Of a stretch of 64,000 nt of DNA, positions 1 through 9,912 are shown piece after piece. Below the pieces are notes generated by a model. That model was given only the letters and a program-made list of their open reading frames with translations, searched no databases and had not been told where the DNA came from. The stretch covers positions 22,629,637 through 22,693,636 of the forward strand of contig OZ038387.1 of the NCBI GenBank assembly GCA_964036045.1, given 5' to 3'. Position numbers and translations under genes: made by a program. How positions within the stretch are numbered: the stretch's first letter is position 1; each line of letters begins with the position of its first letter. This stretch comes from Eutreptiella sp. 'Long Island Sound 2002'. Taxonomy: Eukaryota; Euglenozoa; Euglenophyceae; Eutreptiales; Eutreptiaceae.

Positions 1-818
1 CGGTACAAAAGCACTCTCCCAAGCAACCACTACAGTTCCTAAGCTGGGACTTCATGAGGGCTAGACAGAGCACAAAAACAGCACGACAGAGGAAAAATGA
101 CAAGATAAAAGAAACACACATGGCATGGTGTGAAAATTAAAGAAAAGACGTCCAGTTTGCAGCCACACTGAAGAAAAAAAAGGGCTTGCAGATGAGGAAA
201 AAAAAAGGTGAGTGTACATTGATGCTTGCTGGTGGGTGTAGGGCATTGAGTAAATCCAAACAGACAGTCGCCGGTTTTCGTTATATGAAAGTAAATCGAG
301 GGCACCAGAAGAGCCTCCTAATGGGTCGCTTTGCTTCACCCCATCAATTTTACAGATGCAGATGAAAATAAATTCAAGGAAAAAGAAGTTTCATCCCCGC
401 CCTGCACTCGGGTGCTCTCCCCACAAGGCTCACGATGCACCACCAATGATGAAAGGTCAGGAATCCACACAACCACGTTTGTGGGGCAGGACTGGAAGTG
501 GCGCCAGTGACCAGGGCCCGGATGCAATCAAATGCACCATCTGGCAGAGCTGAAACTTCCCAGGCCACCATGCTGTGCGTGGCCTTTTAATGCAGAACAC
601 ATGAATGTGAGTTATAGAAAGAAGCAGAATGCGTCCCAACACCGTACCGATGCGCCCGGATACAACCAGGGTGTGCACCCCAGATGAAAGCGCGTGTGCA
701 GGATATATACGGAGTATAAAAATAATGAGCAACCAACAAGGGGTCAAATGCTTGGGATATTAGTAGTGCCAGCAAAAAGGGGGCGAACAGGCAAAGAAGG
801 CATTTCAGTATCCCACAC
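1..818. other. 3' flank of FBPase gene 1, no gene seen
   Basis: The stretch downstream of the gene 1 stop codon (TAA on the minus strand at 819-821). Short open frames occur on both strands but none has recognisable domains or compositional support. It contains a block at 261-322 that recurs downstream of genes 2 and 3, listed separately. It is probably 3' untranslated and spacer DNA. Confidence 0.6.
261..322 (-). other. conserved 3'-flank block, copy 1
   Basis: The core ccggttttcgtta (271-283) lies about 540 bp downstream of the gene 1 stop. A related block lies 523 bp downstream of gene 2 (core 33339-33351) and 450-460 bp downstream of gene 3 (core 46693-46705, with a g replacing c). The wording around the core, including an agagcctcctaat-like run about 30 bp further on, is also shared. 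It may be a conserved 3'-UTR or processing element, or simply a relic of the duplication. No counterpart was found below gene 4. Confidence 0.5.
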
Positions 819-3800
819 TTAGATAGTCAGGCGTGCCGATTGAGACTGCTTCAATTCAACGTCAGCCAGCTTCTCGTAGAACTCCTCCAACTCCTCAATC
901 TCATCAGAGCCACCCATCATCAGCGGCACACGCTGGTGAACATCCTTGGGTGGAAGATCCATGATGCGGGCCATCCCCGTCGTGGACTTCCCTCCAGCCT
1001 GCTCAATCAGGTACGACATCGGTGCGGCTTCGTAAAGCAGTCGCAGCTTGCCGTTCGCGTTCTTGGAGTCGGCAGGATAGCCGAACACACCACCGTACAA
1101 CAACGTACGGTGCACATCACCAACCATCGAACCAATGTACCGGCTGGTGTACGCGCTGCCACCACGGTTGGTGCCCTTGGCAAGACTGTCGATCCATGCC
1201 TTGGTGGGCTCATCCCAGTTGTCTCGGTTGGCCTCATTGATGGAGTAGATCTTGCCACGGGGTGGCACCTTGATGTTGGGGTGTGTCAGAATGAACTCTC
1301 CAATGCTCTCGTCCAACGTGAACCCGTTCACACCATCACCAAGCGTGAACACGAAGTGCGTGGCAGACGAGTACAAGGCGTACCCGGCAGCCACCAGGGA
1401 GTTGCCAGGCTTCAATGTGGATCGCAGGCACTGCTGCATGGCCTCGGACATGTCGGCGCCTTCCTCGAAGAAATCGTCGGGCAGCACGCAGTCGTCATCC
1501 GAGTCATCGTAGATTCCGAAAATGGTGCCCACGGGAATGCCAGCATCGATGTTGGAAGACCCATCCAGAGGATCGAACACCGAGATGTACTTGCCTCCCT
1601 CCTCAACCAACACGTCCGACTCGTAGGACTCGTCCAGCTTGTTTTCCACGTTCACAGGCGCATCCTCCTCCTCAGAGGCAATCACTCCCATACGGCCAGT
1701 GAACTTCAACGCCCGCTTCAACACGTCGTTGGTGATCACGTCAAGCTTCTTCTGCTCCTCTCCCTGCACGTTGATGGATCCCCCACCTCCGGCGTATCCG
1801 GTCATGCCGTCAATCGCCGATCGCTTCACCAGCTTGGAGATGGTCTTGCAGGCCGTCTGTACGGAAGCAAACACGGACTCCAGCTCAACCAACTCGGGGT
1901 TCGCACGCGCTACCTCCAACATGAAGCGGGACAAGGTGATCCCCGTTTGGTCGCACGTCTCGGCAAACACAGGGCTCTTGATGCCCTTCACCTTCTTCTC
2001 GGAGCTGATGGCCATCATCGCCACCGTGGTGGTGGCATCAGCAGACGCCGTTGCCAACTTCACCGTCTTACGGGCCGCCTGCGAGGCCTTCAGTTCATCG
2101 TCAGCCAGCTTCTCGTAGAACTCCTCCAACTCCTCAATCTCATCAGAGCCACCCATCATCAGCGGCACACGCTGGTGAACGTCCTTGGGTGGAAGATCCA
2201 TGATGCGGGCCATCCCCGTCGTGGATTTCCCTCCAGCCTGCTCAATCAGGTACGACATCGGTGCGGCTTCGTAAAGCAGTCGCAGCTTGCCGTTCGCGTT
2301 CTTGGAGTCGGCAGGATAGCCGAACACACCACCGTACAACAACGTACGGTGCACATCACCAACCATCGAACCAATGTACCGGCTGGTGTACGCGCTGCCA
2401 CCACGGTTGGTGCCCTTGGCAAGACTGTCGATCCATGCCTTGGTGGGCTCATCCCAGTTGTCTCGGTTGGCCTCATTGATGGAGTAGATCTTGCCACGGG
2501 GTGGCACCTTGATGTTGGGGTGTGTCAGAATGAACTCTCCAATGCTCTCGTCCAACGTGAACCCGTTCACACCATCACCAAGCGTGAACACGAAGTGCGT
2601 GGCAGACGAGTACAAGGCGTACCCGGCAGCCACCAGGGAGTTGCCAGGCTTCAATGTGGATCGCAGGCACTGCTGCATGGCCTCGGACATGTCGGCGCCT
2701 TCCTCGAAGAAATCGTCGGGCAGCACGCAGTCGTCATCCGAGTCATCGTAGATTCCGAAAATGGTGCCCACGGGAATGCCAGCATCGATGTTGGAAGACC
2801 CATCCAGAGGATCGAACACCGAGATGTACTTGCCTCCCTCCTCAACCAACACGTCCGAATCGTAGGACTCGTCCAGCTTGTTTTCCACGTTCACAGGCGC
2901 ATCCTCCTCCTCAGAGGCAATCACTCCCATACGGCCAGTGAACTTCAACGCCCGCTTCAACACGTCGTTGGTGATCACGTCAAGCTTCTTCTGCTCCTCT
3001 CCCTGCACGTTGATGGATCCCCCACCTCCGGCGTATCCGGTCATGCCGTCAATCGCCGATCGCTTCACCAGCTTGGAGATGGTCTTGCAGGCCGTCTGTA
3101 CGGAAGCAAACACGGACTCCAGCTCAACCAACTCGGGGTTCGCACGCGCTACCTCCAACATGAAGCGGGACAAGGTGATCCCCGTTTGGTCGCACGTCTC
3201 GGCAAACACAGGGCTCTTGATGCCCTTCACCTTCTTCTCGGAGCTGATGGCCATCATCGCCACCGTGGTGGTGGCATCAGCAGACGCCGTTGCCAACTTC
3301 ACCGTCTTACGGGCCGCCTGCGAGGCCTTCAGTTCATCGTCAGCCAGCTTCTCGTAGAACTCCTCCAACTCCTCAATCTCATCAGAGCCACCCATCATCA
3401 GCGGCACACGCTGGTGAACGTCCTTGGGTGGAAGATCCATGATGCGGGCCATCCCCGTCGTGGATTTCCCTCCAGCCTGCTCAATCAGGTACGACATCGG
3501 TGCGGCTTCGTAAAGCAGTCGCAGCTTGCCGTTCGCGTTCTTGGAGTCGGCAGGATAGCCGAACACACCACCGTACAACAACGTACGGTGCACATCACCA
3601 ACCATCGAACCAATGTACCGGCTGGTGTACGCACTGCCACCACGGTTGGTGCCCTTGGCAAGACTGTCGATCCATGCCTTGGTGGGCTCATCCCAGTTGT
3701 CTCGGTTGGCCTCATTGATGGAGTAGATCTTGCCACGGGGTGGCACCTTGATGTTGGGGTGTGTCAGAATGAACTCTCCAATGCTCTCGTCCAACGTGAA

Positions 3801-6800
3801 CCCGTTCACACCATCACCAAGCGTGAACACGAAGTGCGTGGCAGACGAGTACAAGGCGTACCCGGCAGCCACCAGGGAGTTGCCAGGCTTCAATGTGGAT
3901 CGCAGGCACTGCTGCATGGCCTCGGACATGTCGGCGCCTTCCTCGAAGAAATCGTCGGGCAGCACGCAGTCGTCATCCGAGTCATCGTAGATTCCGAAAA
4001 TGGTGCCCACGGGAATGCCAGCATCGATGTTGGAAGACCCATCCAGAGGATCGAACACCGAGATGTACTTGCCTCCCTCCTCAACCAACACGTCCGACTC
4101 GTAGGACTCGTCCAGCTTGTTTTCCACGTTCACAGGCGCATCCTCCTCCTCAGAGGCAATCACTCCCATACGGCCAGTGAACTTCAACGCCCGCTTCAAC
4201 ACGTCGTTGGTGATCACGTCAAGCTTCTTCTGCTCCTCTCCCTGCACGTTGATGGATCCCCCACCTCCGGCGTATCCGGTCATGCCGTCAATCGCCGATC
4301 GCTTCACCAGCTTGGAGATGGTCTTGCAGGCCGTCTGTACGGAAGCAAACACGGACTCCAGCTCAACCAACTCGGGGTTCGCACGCGCTACCTCCAACAT
4401 GAAGCGGGACAAGGTGATCCCCGTTTGGTCGCACGTCTCGGCAAACACAGGGCTCTTGATGCCCTTCACCTTCTTCTCGGAGCTGATGGCCATCATCGCC
4501 ACCGTGGTGGTGGCATCAGCAGACGCCGTTGCCAACTTCACCGTCTTACGGGCCGCCTGCGAGGCCTTCAGTTCATCGTCAGCCAGCTTCTCGTAGAACT
4601 CCTCCAACTCCTCAATCTCATCAGAGCCACCCATCATCAGCGGCACACGCTGGTGAACGTCCTTGGGTGGAAGATCCATGATGCGGGCCATCCCCGTCGT
4701 GGATTTCCCTCCAGCCTGCTCAATCAGGTACGACATCGGTGCGGCTTCGTAAAGCAGTCGCAGCTTGCCGTTCGCGTTCTTGGAGTCGGCAGGATAGCCG
4801 AACACACCACCGTACAACAACGTACGGTGCACATCACCAACCATCGAACCAATGTACCGGCTGGTGTACGCGCTGCCACCACGGTTGGTGCCCTTGGCAA
4901 GACTGTCGATCCATGCCTTGGTGGGCTCATCCCAGTTGTCTCGGTTGGCCTCATTGATGGAGTAGATCTTGCCACGGGGTGGCACCTTGATGTTGGGGTG
5001 TGTCAGAATGAACTCTCCAATGCTCTCGTCCAACGTGAACCCGTTCACACCATCACCAAGCGTGAACACGAAGTGCGTGGCAGACGAGTACAAGGCGTAC
5101 CCGGCAGCCACCAGGGAGTTGCCAGGCTTCAATGTGGATCGCAGGCACTGCTGCATGGCCTCGGACATGTCGGCGCCTTCCTCGAAGAAATCGTCGGGCA
5201 GCACGCAGTCGTCATCCTCCTCAAAGATCCCGAAAATGGTGCCCACGGGAATGCCAGCATCGATGTTGGAAGACCCATCCAGAGGATCGAACACCGAGAT
5301 GTACTTGCCTCCCTCCTCAACCAACACGTCCGACTCGTAGGACTCGTCCAGCTTGTTTTCCACGTTCACAGGCGCATCCTCCTCCTCAGAGGCAATCACT
5401 CCCATACGGCCAGTGAACTTCAACGCCCGCTTCAACACGTCGTTGGTGATCACGTCAAGCTTCTTCTGCTCCTCTCCCTGCACGTTGATGGATCCCCCAC
5501 CTCCGGCGTATCCGGTCATGCCGTCAATTGCCGATCGCTTCACCAGCTTGGAGATGGTCTTGCAGGCCGTCTGTACGGAAGCAAACACAGACTCCAGCTC
5601 AACCAACTCGGGGTTTGCACGCGCTACCTCCAACATGAAGCGGGACAAGGTGATTCCCGTTTGGTCGCACGTCTCGGCAAACACAGGGCTTTTGATGCCC
5701 TTCACCTTCTTCTCGGAGCTGATGGCCATCATCGCCACCGTGGTGGTGGCATCAGCAGACGCCGTTGCCAACTTCACCGTCTTACGGGCCGCCTGCGAGG
5801 CCTTCAGTTCATCGTCAGCCAGCTTCTCGTAGAACTCCTCCAACTCCTCGATCTCATCAGAGCCACCCATCATCAGCGGCACACGCTGGTGAACGTCCTT
5901 GGGTGGAAGATCCATGATGCGGGCCATCCCCGTCGTGGATTTCCCTCCAGCCTGCTCAATCAGGTACGACATCGGTGCGGCTTCGTAAAGCAGTCGCAGC
6001 TTGCCGTTCGCGTTCTTGGAGTCGGCAGGATAGCCAAACACACCACCGTACAACAACGTACGGTGCACATCACCAACCATCGAACCAATGTACCGGCTGG
6101 TGTACGCACTGCCACCACGGTTGGTGCCCTTGGCAAGACTGTCGATCCATGCCTTGGTGGGCTCATCCCAGTTGTCTCGGTTGGCCTCATTGATGGAGTA
6201 GATCTTGCCACGGGGTGGCACCTTGATGTTGGGGTGTGTCAGAATGAACTCTCCAATGCTCTCGTCCAACGTGAACCCGTTCACACCATCACCAAGCGTG
6301 AACACGAAGTGCGTGGCAGACGAGTACAAGGCGTACCCGGCAGCCACCAGGGAGTTGCCAGGCTTCAATGTGGATCGCAGGCACTGCTGCATGGCCTCGG
6401 ACATGTCGGCGCCTTCCTCGAAGAAATCGTCGGGCAGCACGCAGTCGTCATCCTCCTCAAAGATCCCGAAAATGGTGCCCACGGGAATGCCAGCATCGAT
6501 GTTGGAAGACCCATCCAGAGGATCGAACACCGAGATGTACTTGCCTCCCTCCTCAACCAACACGTCCGACTCGTAGGACTCGTCCAGCTTGTTTTCCACG
6601 TTCACAGGCGCATCCTCCTCCTCAGAGGCAATCACTCCCATACGGCCAGTGAACTTCAACGCCCGCTTCAACACGTCGTTGGTGATCACGTCAAGCTTCT
6701 TCTGCTCCTCTCCCTGCACGTTGATGGATCCCCCACCTCCGGCGTATCCGGTCATGCCGTCAATCGCTGATCGCTTCACCAGCTTGGAGATGGTCTTGCA

Positions 6801-6953
6801 GGCCGTCTGTACGGAAGAAAACACAGACTCCAGCTCAACCAACTCGGGGTTCGCACGCGCTACCTCCAACATGAAGCGGGACAAGGTGATCCCCGTTTGG
6901 TCGCACGTCTCGGCAAACACAGGGCTCTTGATGCCCTTCACCTTCTTCTCGGA
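819..6953 (-). repeat. tandem 1236/1239-bp FBPase coding repeat, 5 units
   Basis: Direct in-frame tandem repeat. Unit length is 1236 bp for the first two units and 1239 bp for the next two, with a shorter last unit lacking the linker. Units are nearly identical, including at synonymous sites, which implies recent expansion or gene conversion. A few synonymous changes separate the upstream units (for example atcgcc versus attgcc near 5525). Confidence 0.95.
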
Positions 6954-7484
6954 GGTCACAGCCATCATGGCATACGAGGTACGCGCATCAGCCAGCCCCG
7001 TCGACAACTTCACGCTTCTGGCGGCGGTTTGAGGGACCACCACGGCCTGCAGTGGTCCTGGGACTGCAAGAGATCGGACCTGTGGCTGCTTGAAGTAGTT
7101 GTAGATCACGCTGCCCACAAGCAGAACAACCGCACTGGCAGCCAAAGGCAGGGATAAGCCGGACACAGGGGCCTGTTTCATCTGCAAAACTTCCACAGGG
7201 ATGCCAGCACCAGCGCTGACGGCTGCAGGTGCGACATGGTTGACTCGGGCCCCGGAATAGACTGTGGGCATCCGGCCGTAAACAGCCTGATTCGTTGTCG
7301 TGGTTGCTGTCGAAGCAACAGGCTGGGCAACAGTAGAGTAGAGGGAACTGGCAGGCGCCGCGGTGGTGGCTGCAATGAGTGCGCCTGCAAACATACCGAC
7401 AGAGACGGCAGCCACCCAATTTGCCCAGGGCCGGGAACCTTCCCGGGTGTCCACTGGAAGCAACCTTTGAGATGCAGACGCCAT
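819..7484 (-). CDS. plastid fructose-1,6-bisphosphatase polyprotein, five domains (gene 1)
   Basis: Encodes 2221 residues: a presequence of about 177 residues, then five FBPase domains. FBPase hydrolyses fructose-1,6-bisphosphate to fructose-6-phosphate in the Calvin cycle. In domain 1 the metal and catalytic motifs are ASEEED (286-291), DPLDGSSN (321-328), RYIGSMVGD (464-472), KLRLLYE (495-501) and EQAGGK (510-515). The loop cysteines C348 and C368 correspond to the redox pair of chloroplast FBPases; the third plant loop cysteine is Leu here. Domain boundaries at the (T/S)SEKK segment are: U1 6953-5718, U2 5717-4482, U3 4481-3243, U4 3242-2004, U5 2003-819. U1 and U2 carry IFEEDDDC; U3-U5 carry IYDDSDDDC, one residue longer. 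All five read KNANGK, whereas genes 2-4 read KNVNGK. U4 alone has DESYDSD. The ATG was chosen because the presequence is conserved from MASASQ in all four genes and diverges just upstream. The fifth domain ends in a distinct tail, KQSQSARLTI. Function is secure; processing into single enzymes is inferred. Confidence 0.93.
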   Translation of the reverse strand: MASASQRLLPVDTREGSRPWANWVAAVSVGMFAGALIAATTAAPASSLYSTVAQPVASTATTTTNQAVYGRMPTVYSGARVNHVAPAAVSAGAGIPVEVLQMKQAPVSGLSLPLAASAVVLLVGSVIYNYFKQPQVRSLAVPGPLQAVVVPQTAARSVKLSTGLADARTSYAMMAVTSEKKVKGIKSPVFAETCDQTGITLSRFMLEVARANPELVELESVFSSVQTACKTISKLVKRSAIDGMTGYAGGGGSINVQGEEQKKLDVITNDVLKRALKFTGRMGVIASEEEDAPVNVENKLDESYESDVLVEEGGKYISVFDPLDGSSNIDAGIPVGTIFGIFEEDDDCVLPDDFFEEGADMSEAMQQCLRSTLKPGNSLVAAGYALYSSATHFVFTLGDGVNGFTLDESIGEFILTHPNIKVPPRGKIYSINEANRDNWDEPTKAWIDSLAKGTNRGGSAYTSRYIGSMVGDVHRTLLYGGVFGYPADSKNANGKLRLLYEAAPMSYLIEQAGGKSTTGMARIMDLPPKDVHQRVPLMMGGSDEIEELEEFYEKLADDELKASQAARKTVKLATASADATTTVAMMAISSEKKVKGIKSPVFAETCDQTGITLSRFMLEVARANPELVELESVFASVQTACKTISKLVKRSAIDGMTGYAGGGGSINVQGEEQKKLDVITNDVLKRALKFTGRMGVIASEEEDAPVNVENKLDESYESDVLVEEGGKYISVFDPLDGSSNIDAGIPVGTIFGIFEEDDDCVLPDDFFEEGADMSEAMQQCLRSTLKPGNSLVAAGYALYSSATHFVFTLGDGVNGFTLDESIGEFILTHPNIKVPPRGKIYSINEANRDNWDEPTKAWIDSLAKGTNRGGSAYTSRYIGSMVGDVHRTLLYGGVFGYPADSKNANGKLRLLYEAAPMSYLIEQAGGKSTTGMARIMDLPPKDVHQRVPLMMGGSDEIEELEEFYEKLADDELKASQAARKTVKLATASADATTTVAMMAISSEKKVKGIKSPVFAETCDQTGITLSRFMLEVARANPELVELESVFASVQTACKTISKLVKRSAIDGMTGYAGGGGSINVQGEEQKKLDVITNDVLKRALKFTGRMGVIASEEEDAPVNVENKLDESYESDVLVEEGGKYISVFDPLDGSSNIDAGIPVGTIFGIYDDSDDDCVLPDDFFEEGADMSEAMQQCLRSTLKPGNSLVAAGYALYSSATHFVFTLGDGVNGFTLDESIGEFILTHPNIKVPPRGKIYSINEANRDNWDEPTKAWIDSLAKGTNRGGSAYTSRYIGSMVGDVHRTLLYGGVFGYPADSKNANGKLRLLYEAAPMSYLIEQAGGKSTTGMARIMDLPPKDVHQRVPLMMGGSDEIEELEEFYEKLADDELKASQAARKTVKLATASADATTTVAMMAISSEKKVKGIKSPVFAETCDQTGITLSRFMLEVARANPELVELESVFASVQTACKTISKLVKRSAIDGMTGYAGGGGSINVQGEEQKKLDVITNDVLKRALKFTGRMGVIASEEEDAPVNVENKLDESYDSDVLVEEGGKYISVFDPLDGSSNIDAGIPVGTIFGIYDDSDDDCVLPDDFFEEGADMSEAMQQCLRSTLKPGNSLVAAGYALYSSATHFVFTLGDGVNGFTLDESIGEFILTHPNIKVPPRGKIYSINEANRDNWDEPTKAWIDSLAKGTNRGGSAYTSRYIGSMVGDVHRTLLYGGVFGYPADSKNANGKLRLLYEAAPMSYLIEQAGGKSTTGMARIMDLPPKDVHQRVPLMMGGSDEIEELEEFYEKLADDELKASQAARKTVKLATASADATTTVAMMAISSEKKVKGIKSPVFAETCDQTGITLSRFMLEVARANPELVELESVFASVQTACKTISKLVKRSAIDGMTGYAGGGGSINVQGEEQKKLDVITNDVLKRALKFTGRMGVIASEEEDAPVNVENKLDESYESDVLVEEGGKYISVFDPLDGSSNIDAGIPVGTIFGIYDDSDDDCVLPDDFFEEGADMSEAMQQCLRSTLKPGNSLVAAGYALYSSATHFVFTLGDGVNGFTLDESIGEFILTHPNIKVPPRGKIYSINEANRDNWDEPTKAWIDSLAKGTNRGGSAYTSRYIGSMVGDVHRTLLYGGVFGYPADSKNANGKLRLLYEAAPMSYLIEQAGGKSTTGMARIMDLPPKDVHQRVPLMMGGSDEIEELEEFYEKLADVELKQSQSARLTI
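6954..7484 (-). other. plastid-targeting presequence with two hydrophobic segments
   Basis: Residues 1-177 of the gene 1 product. A hydrophobic stretch at about 23-42 (WVAAVSVGMFAGALIAATT) is followed by an Ala/Ser/Thr-rich region with a TATTTT run (59-64), then a second hydrophobic stretch at about 109-128 (LSLPLAASAVVLLVGSVIY). The segment ends in SVKLSTGLADARTSYAMMA. Signal segment, transit region and stop-transfer segment are the class I layout known from dinoflagellates and euglenids with three-membrane plastids. The first segment starts further from the N-terminus than in a typical signal peptide. Genes 2 and 4 have the same presequence; gene 3 has it with a frameshift. Confidence 0.75.
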
Positions 7485-7506
7485 GGCAGAAGCTACTGGA
7501 GACTGT
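7485..7506 (-). promoter_or_regulatory. possible splice acceptor just before the gene 1 start
   Basis: Read on the minus strand, the ATG is preceded by tctccagtagcttctgcc and then by acag. Gene 4 has the same 18 nt plus acag, and the two genes diverge immediately beyond it (tatttaacag versus tttcacag). The break in similarity at an AG suggests a 3' splice site, either of a 5'-UTR intron or of spliced-leader trans-splicing. It could also be a chance duplication endpoint. Confidence 0.4.
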
Positions 7507-9790
7507 TAAATATCTGTAGAAGCGATGGGCATACCTCGCATGCATGATGTTGTCCGCTGCAATGGACGCTGACGCAAGGTGGACTGTGTCCCCTCCCTCC
7601 CAGCCCTCAGACCTGCCGGCCCTTGGCCAAGTCAGACTTCATTGATAGCATGTGTTGTAAGACAGCAAAAGGGCACAATCGTGAAATCCTCCGGAACACC
7701 TCGCCCCAAAATCAGCCACCTCACAGCCCATACCAAAGCCAATGCCTGTTCTTGTCTGTTGGCCCAAAAGAGATGCGGCACAAGGGAGGCAGAACACATG
7801 GTTTGTGTTAATACAGTTCAGCATCCGAGACAGGTCTCGTTATTTTACTGTGTTTGCATGCTAGTCATCAAGGCCATCCCCCCGAGGCGACCCAGCTCTG
7901 GACCACCACCACCACATCGCTCGCAACACCACTTGTTGTTACTCGGAGGTAGTTGGTCCACTTGTCCTACCTTCATGGGTGGAGGGCAGCCTGCTGATGG
8001 TTGACAGAGGACATCCAGGGGGGGGGGGGGGGTTGGCATGACGCCAGGGGGGGGGGGGGTAGGCTGCTACCATTGGTTCACTCTTGATGTTGGGGATGTA
8101 TATGTCTTAATCTCCCCAAAGGGGAGTGCTGCTGGGTACACCTGCCACACTAAACCTGGGCTTTGTCACTCTACCATTGCTCATTTGATGTGCAGCATTT
8201 AATCTCCGTGAAAGGTAGAGGGCAGCCCTGAAGACCTAACCGCAGTCGGACCCCTCCCAAACTGTAGTTCACCTGGTGGCATGTGTTGCAGGGGGGAGAG
8301 GCTACTGCCTGCTATGCACGTAGACCCCTTATGTCCTAGTTTATCTGTCAGAGCGGGCAGGTTCGACAACTTGGTCTAGCCTAGAAGGCAGCGTTAGGGG
8401 GTGTCAAGTACACAGGCGGGGAAGATGGGTTCTTTTCAAGCTTTAGTGGAAGGGGTGGCAGCTCAGACCAGAACCCCCAGACAGCTCCCCCCCTGACCCC
8501 ATTTCTAAGCTTGAGCTAGGTAGGACGGCTTTGTGGGACTTTGCCCCACCCTGTGTCCTTGAGTGCATGAGGGTGCTAATAACTTGATTTTAGCAAGCTC
8601 TCCTGGGTCTTGTGCGTTTCGGCTAACAGTTGGACCCTACATTTGGTGAGGGCATTCAAGCAGAGGATTTCCACTTGCCCAAGGCCATGCCATGGCTTGT
8701 TTTCTTTTCACTTCCCTGTGCCCAATGCAAGGTGCCGTTGGAGGTCTTGGCAAGGGCTCTGGCAGGTGGGGGCAACCTAGATTCCGCAAGAATCTAGAAC
8801 TGTGTGGTGCAAGCTTTTTACGCCACGGGTCTTGGTGATTTCCATGTGGAGAAGCCCCCTTGCAAGAGCAACACTAAACTTCCAAAGCCTTTGGCAAGGC
8901 ACCTCAAAGAGAGGCAAGTGGTGTTGAGGGGAAATCATACACTATACCCCCCCCCAACCCTGAGTCCTGGGTCCAAATTGAGCTACAGGCCAACCAAGTT
9001 TTGCACACCACGATGTAAACAAGCCCAAAACGGTGCTTTCGAGGCCACCAAGCACCACTCAGAGGGCCTATCTGGTGCTACCCATGGCTTTGTAAATACT
9101 CCCATTGTCACCAAATGATCATCCAAAAACCACCCAAGGGTCCCCATCACCCCGAAATCATAATTTTTCAGCCAACCCATGCTGGCCTAAAAAGTTGAAA
9201 TCCTCACCTGTGGGGCCTGTGGAGATAGCATGGGGAACCCTCGTCATTGGTTGGAGGGTCCATGTAGAAGAAAAAAGTGGAATGAGATCGGGGTCCGAAT
9301 TAATGGACACACAGTGACGGCTATAAGCCAACCAACTTTTCACCCCCCCCCCCACCCCCTCACCCCCCCCCTAAAAACAAGTGTTACCTAGGTAACCGGG
9401 GGGGGGAGGGATCAAAATCAAAAAATTCATTGGGGGATAATTTTGTCTCCCACAATGAGGTTAGACATCCGATATCACACCTTGGGGTATGCTGCACCAA
9501 TGACCCCAAAATGAGGGGGTATATGGCACTTGCGCATGCGCTTGCTCTAACAACCTCTCTTTGAGGTGATTAGGCGGAAACAACGCCTGGTGTTGCTCTC
9601 ACCAGGGCATTACTCGCAGCCCTTGAGAAGACACAAGTGGTGACCATTCCATCATGAATGAATGCACTAGCCATCAGGTGATTCCCCCATCTCCACCTCC
9701 AAAGGATAAGAAGGGGTGAAAGTGGGTGGCGCACAACCATCAATATCCCTAAAATACCATCCCTAGCCTCAAATTAGAGGAACAACTTGA
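7507..9790. other. spacer without recognisable genes
   Basis: About 2.3 kb with scattered short open frames and no domain signal. It contains several G or C homopolymers (around 8018-8032, 8048-8059 and 9341-9370). Nothing supports a gene. Confidence 0.55.
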
Positions 9791-9840
9791 TTACTTGATC
9801 TTCATGGACCACCAAAAAAAGGAAAACCAAATACTACGGT

Positions 9841-9912
9841 TCCAAAAGTTGCGGAAACAAAGTAGCCGATCAAGGTCCTGCACGCCGTGCATACGAGGGT
9901 TAGCGCAGAGGC
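9841..9912 (+). repeat. dispersed repeat 'gttgcggaaac', copy 1
   Basis: Shares with 11114-11178 and 11651-11720 a gttgcggaaa-type start followed by ggtcctgcacg, gtgc, and a ggttagcgcag-like end. Short and diverged. It may be part of the same family as the poly-A-ended repeat, because the copy at 10812-11097 runs directly into another gttgcggaaa-type motif. Confidence 0.5.

Noticed and set aside
1007-6652. Regularly spaced small frames of 60-160 codons within the FBPase arrays
   Set aside because: Identical shadows recurring with the 1.24-kb unit in other frames.
840-6770. Plus-strand frame of 1976 codons opposite FBPase gene 1 (and similar ones at 33829-39351, 47270-49822, 54706-60171)
   Set aside because: It is the antisense of a repeat whose unit is a multiple of three and has no stops in that frame, so openness simply multiplies. 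It is His/Leu/Gly-rich with no domain, while the minus strand encodes an intact enzyme.
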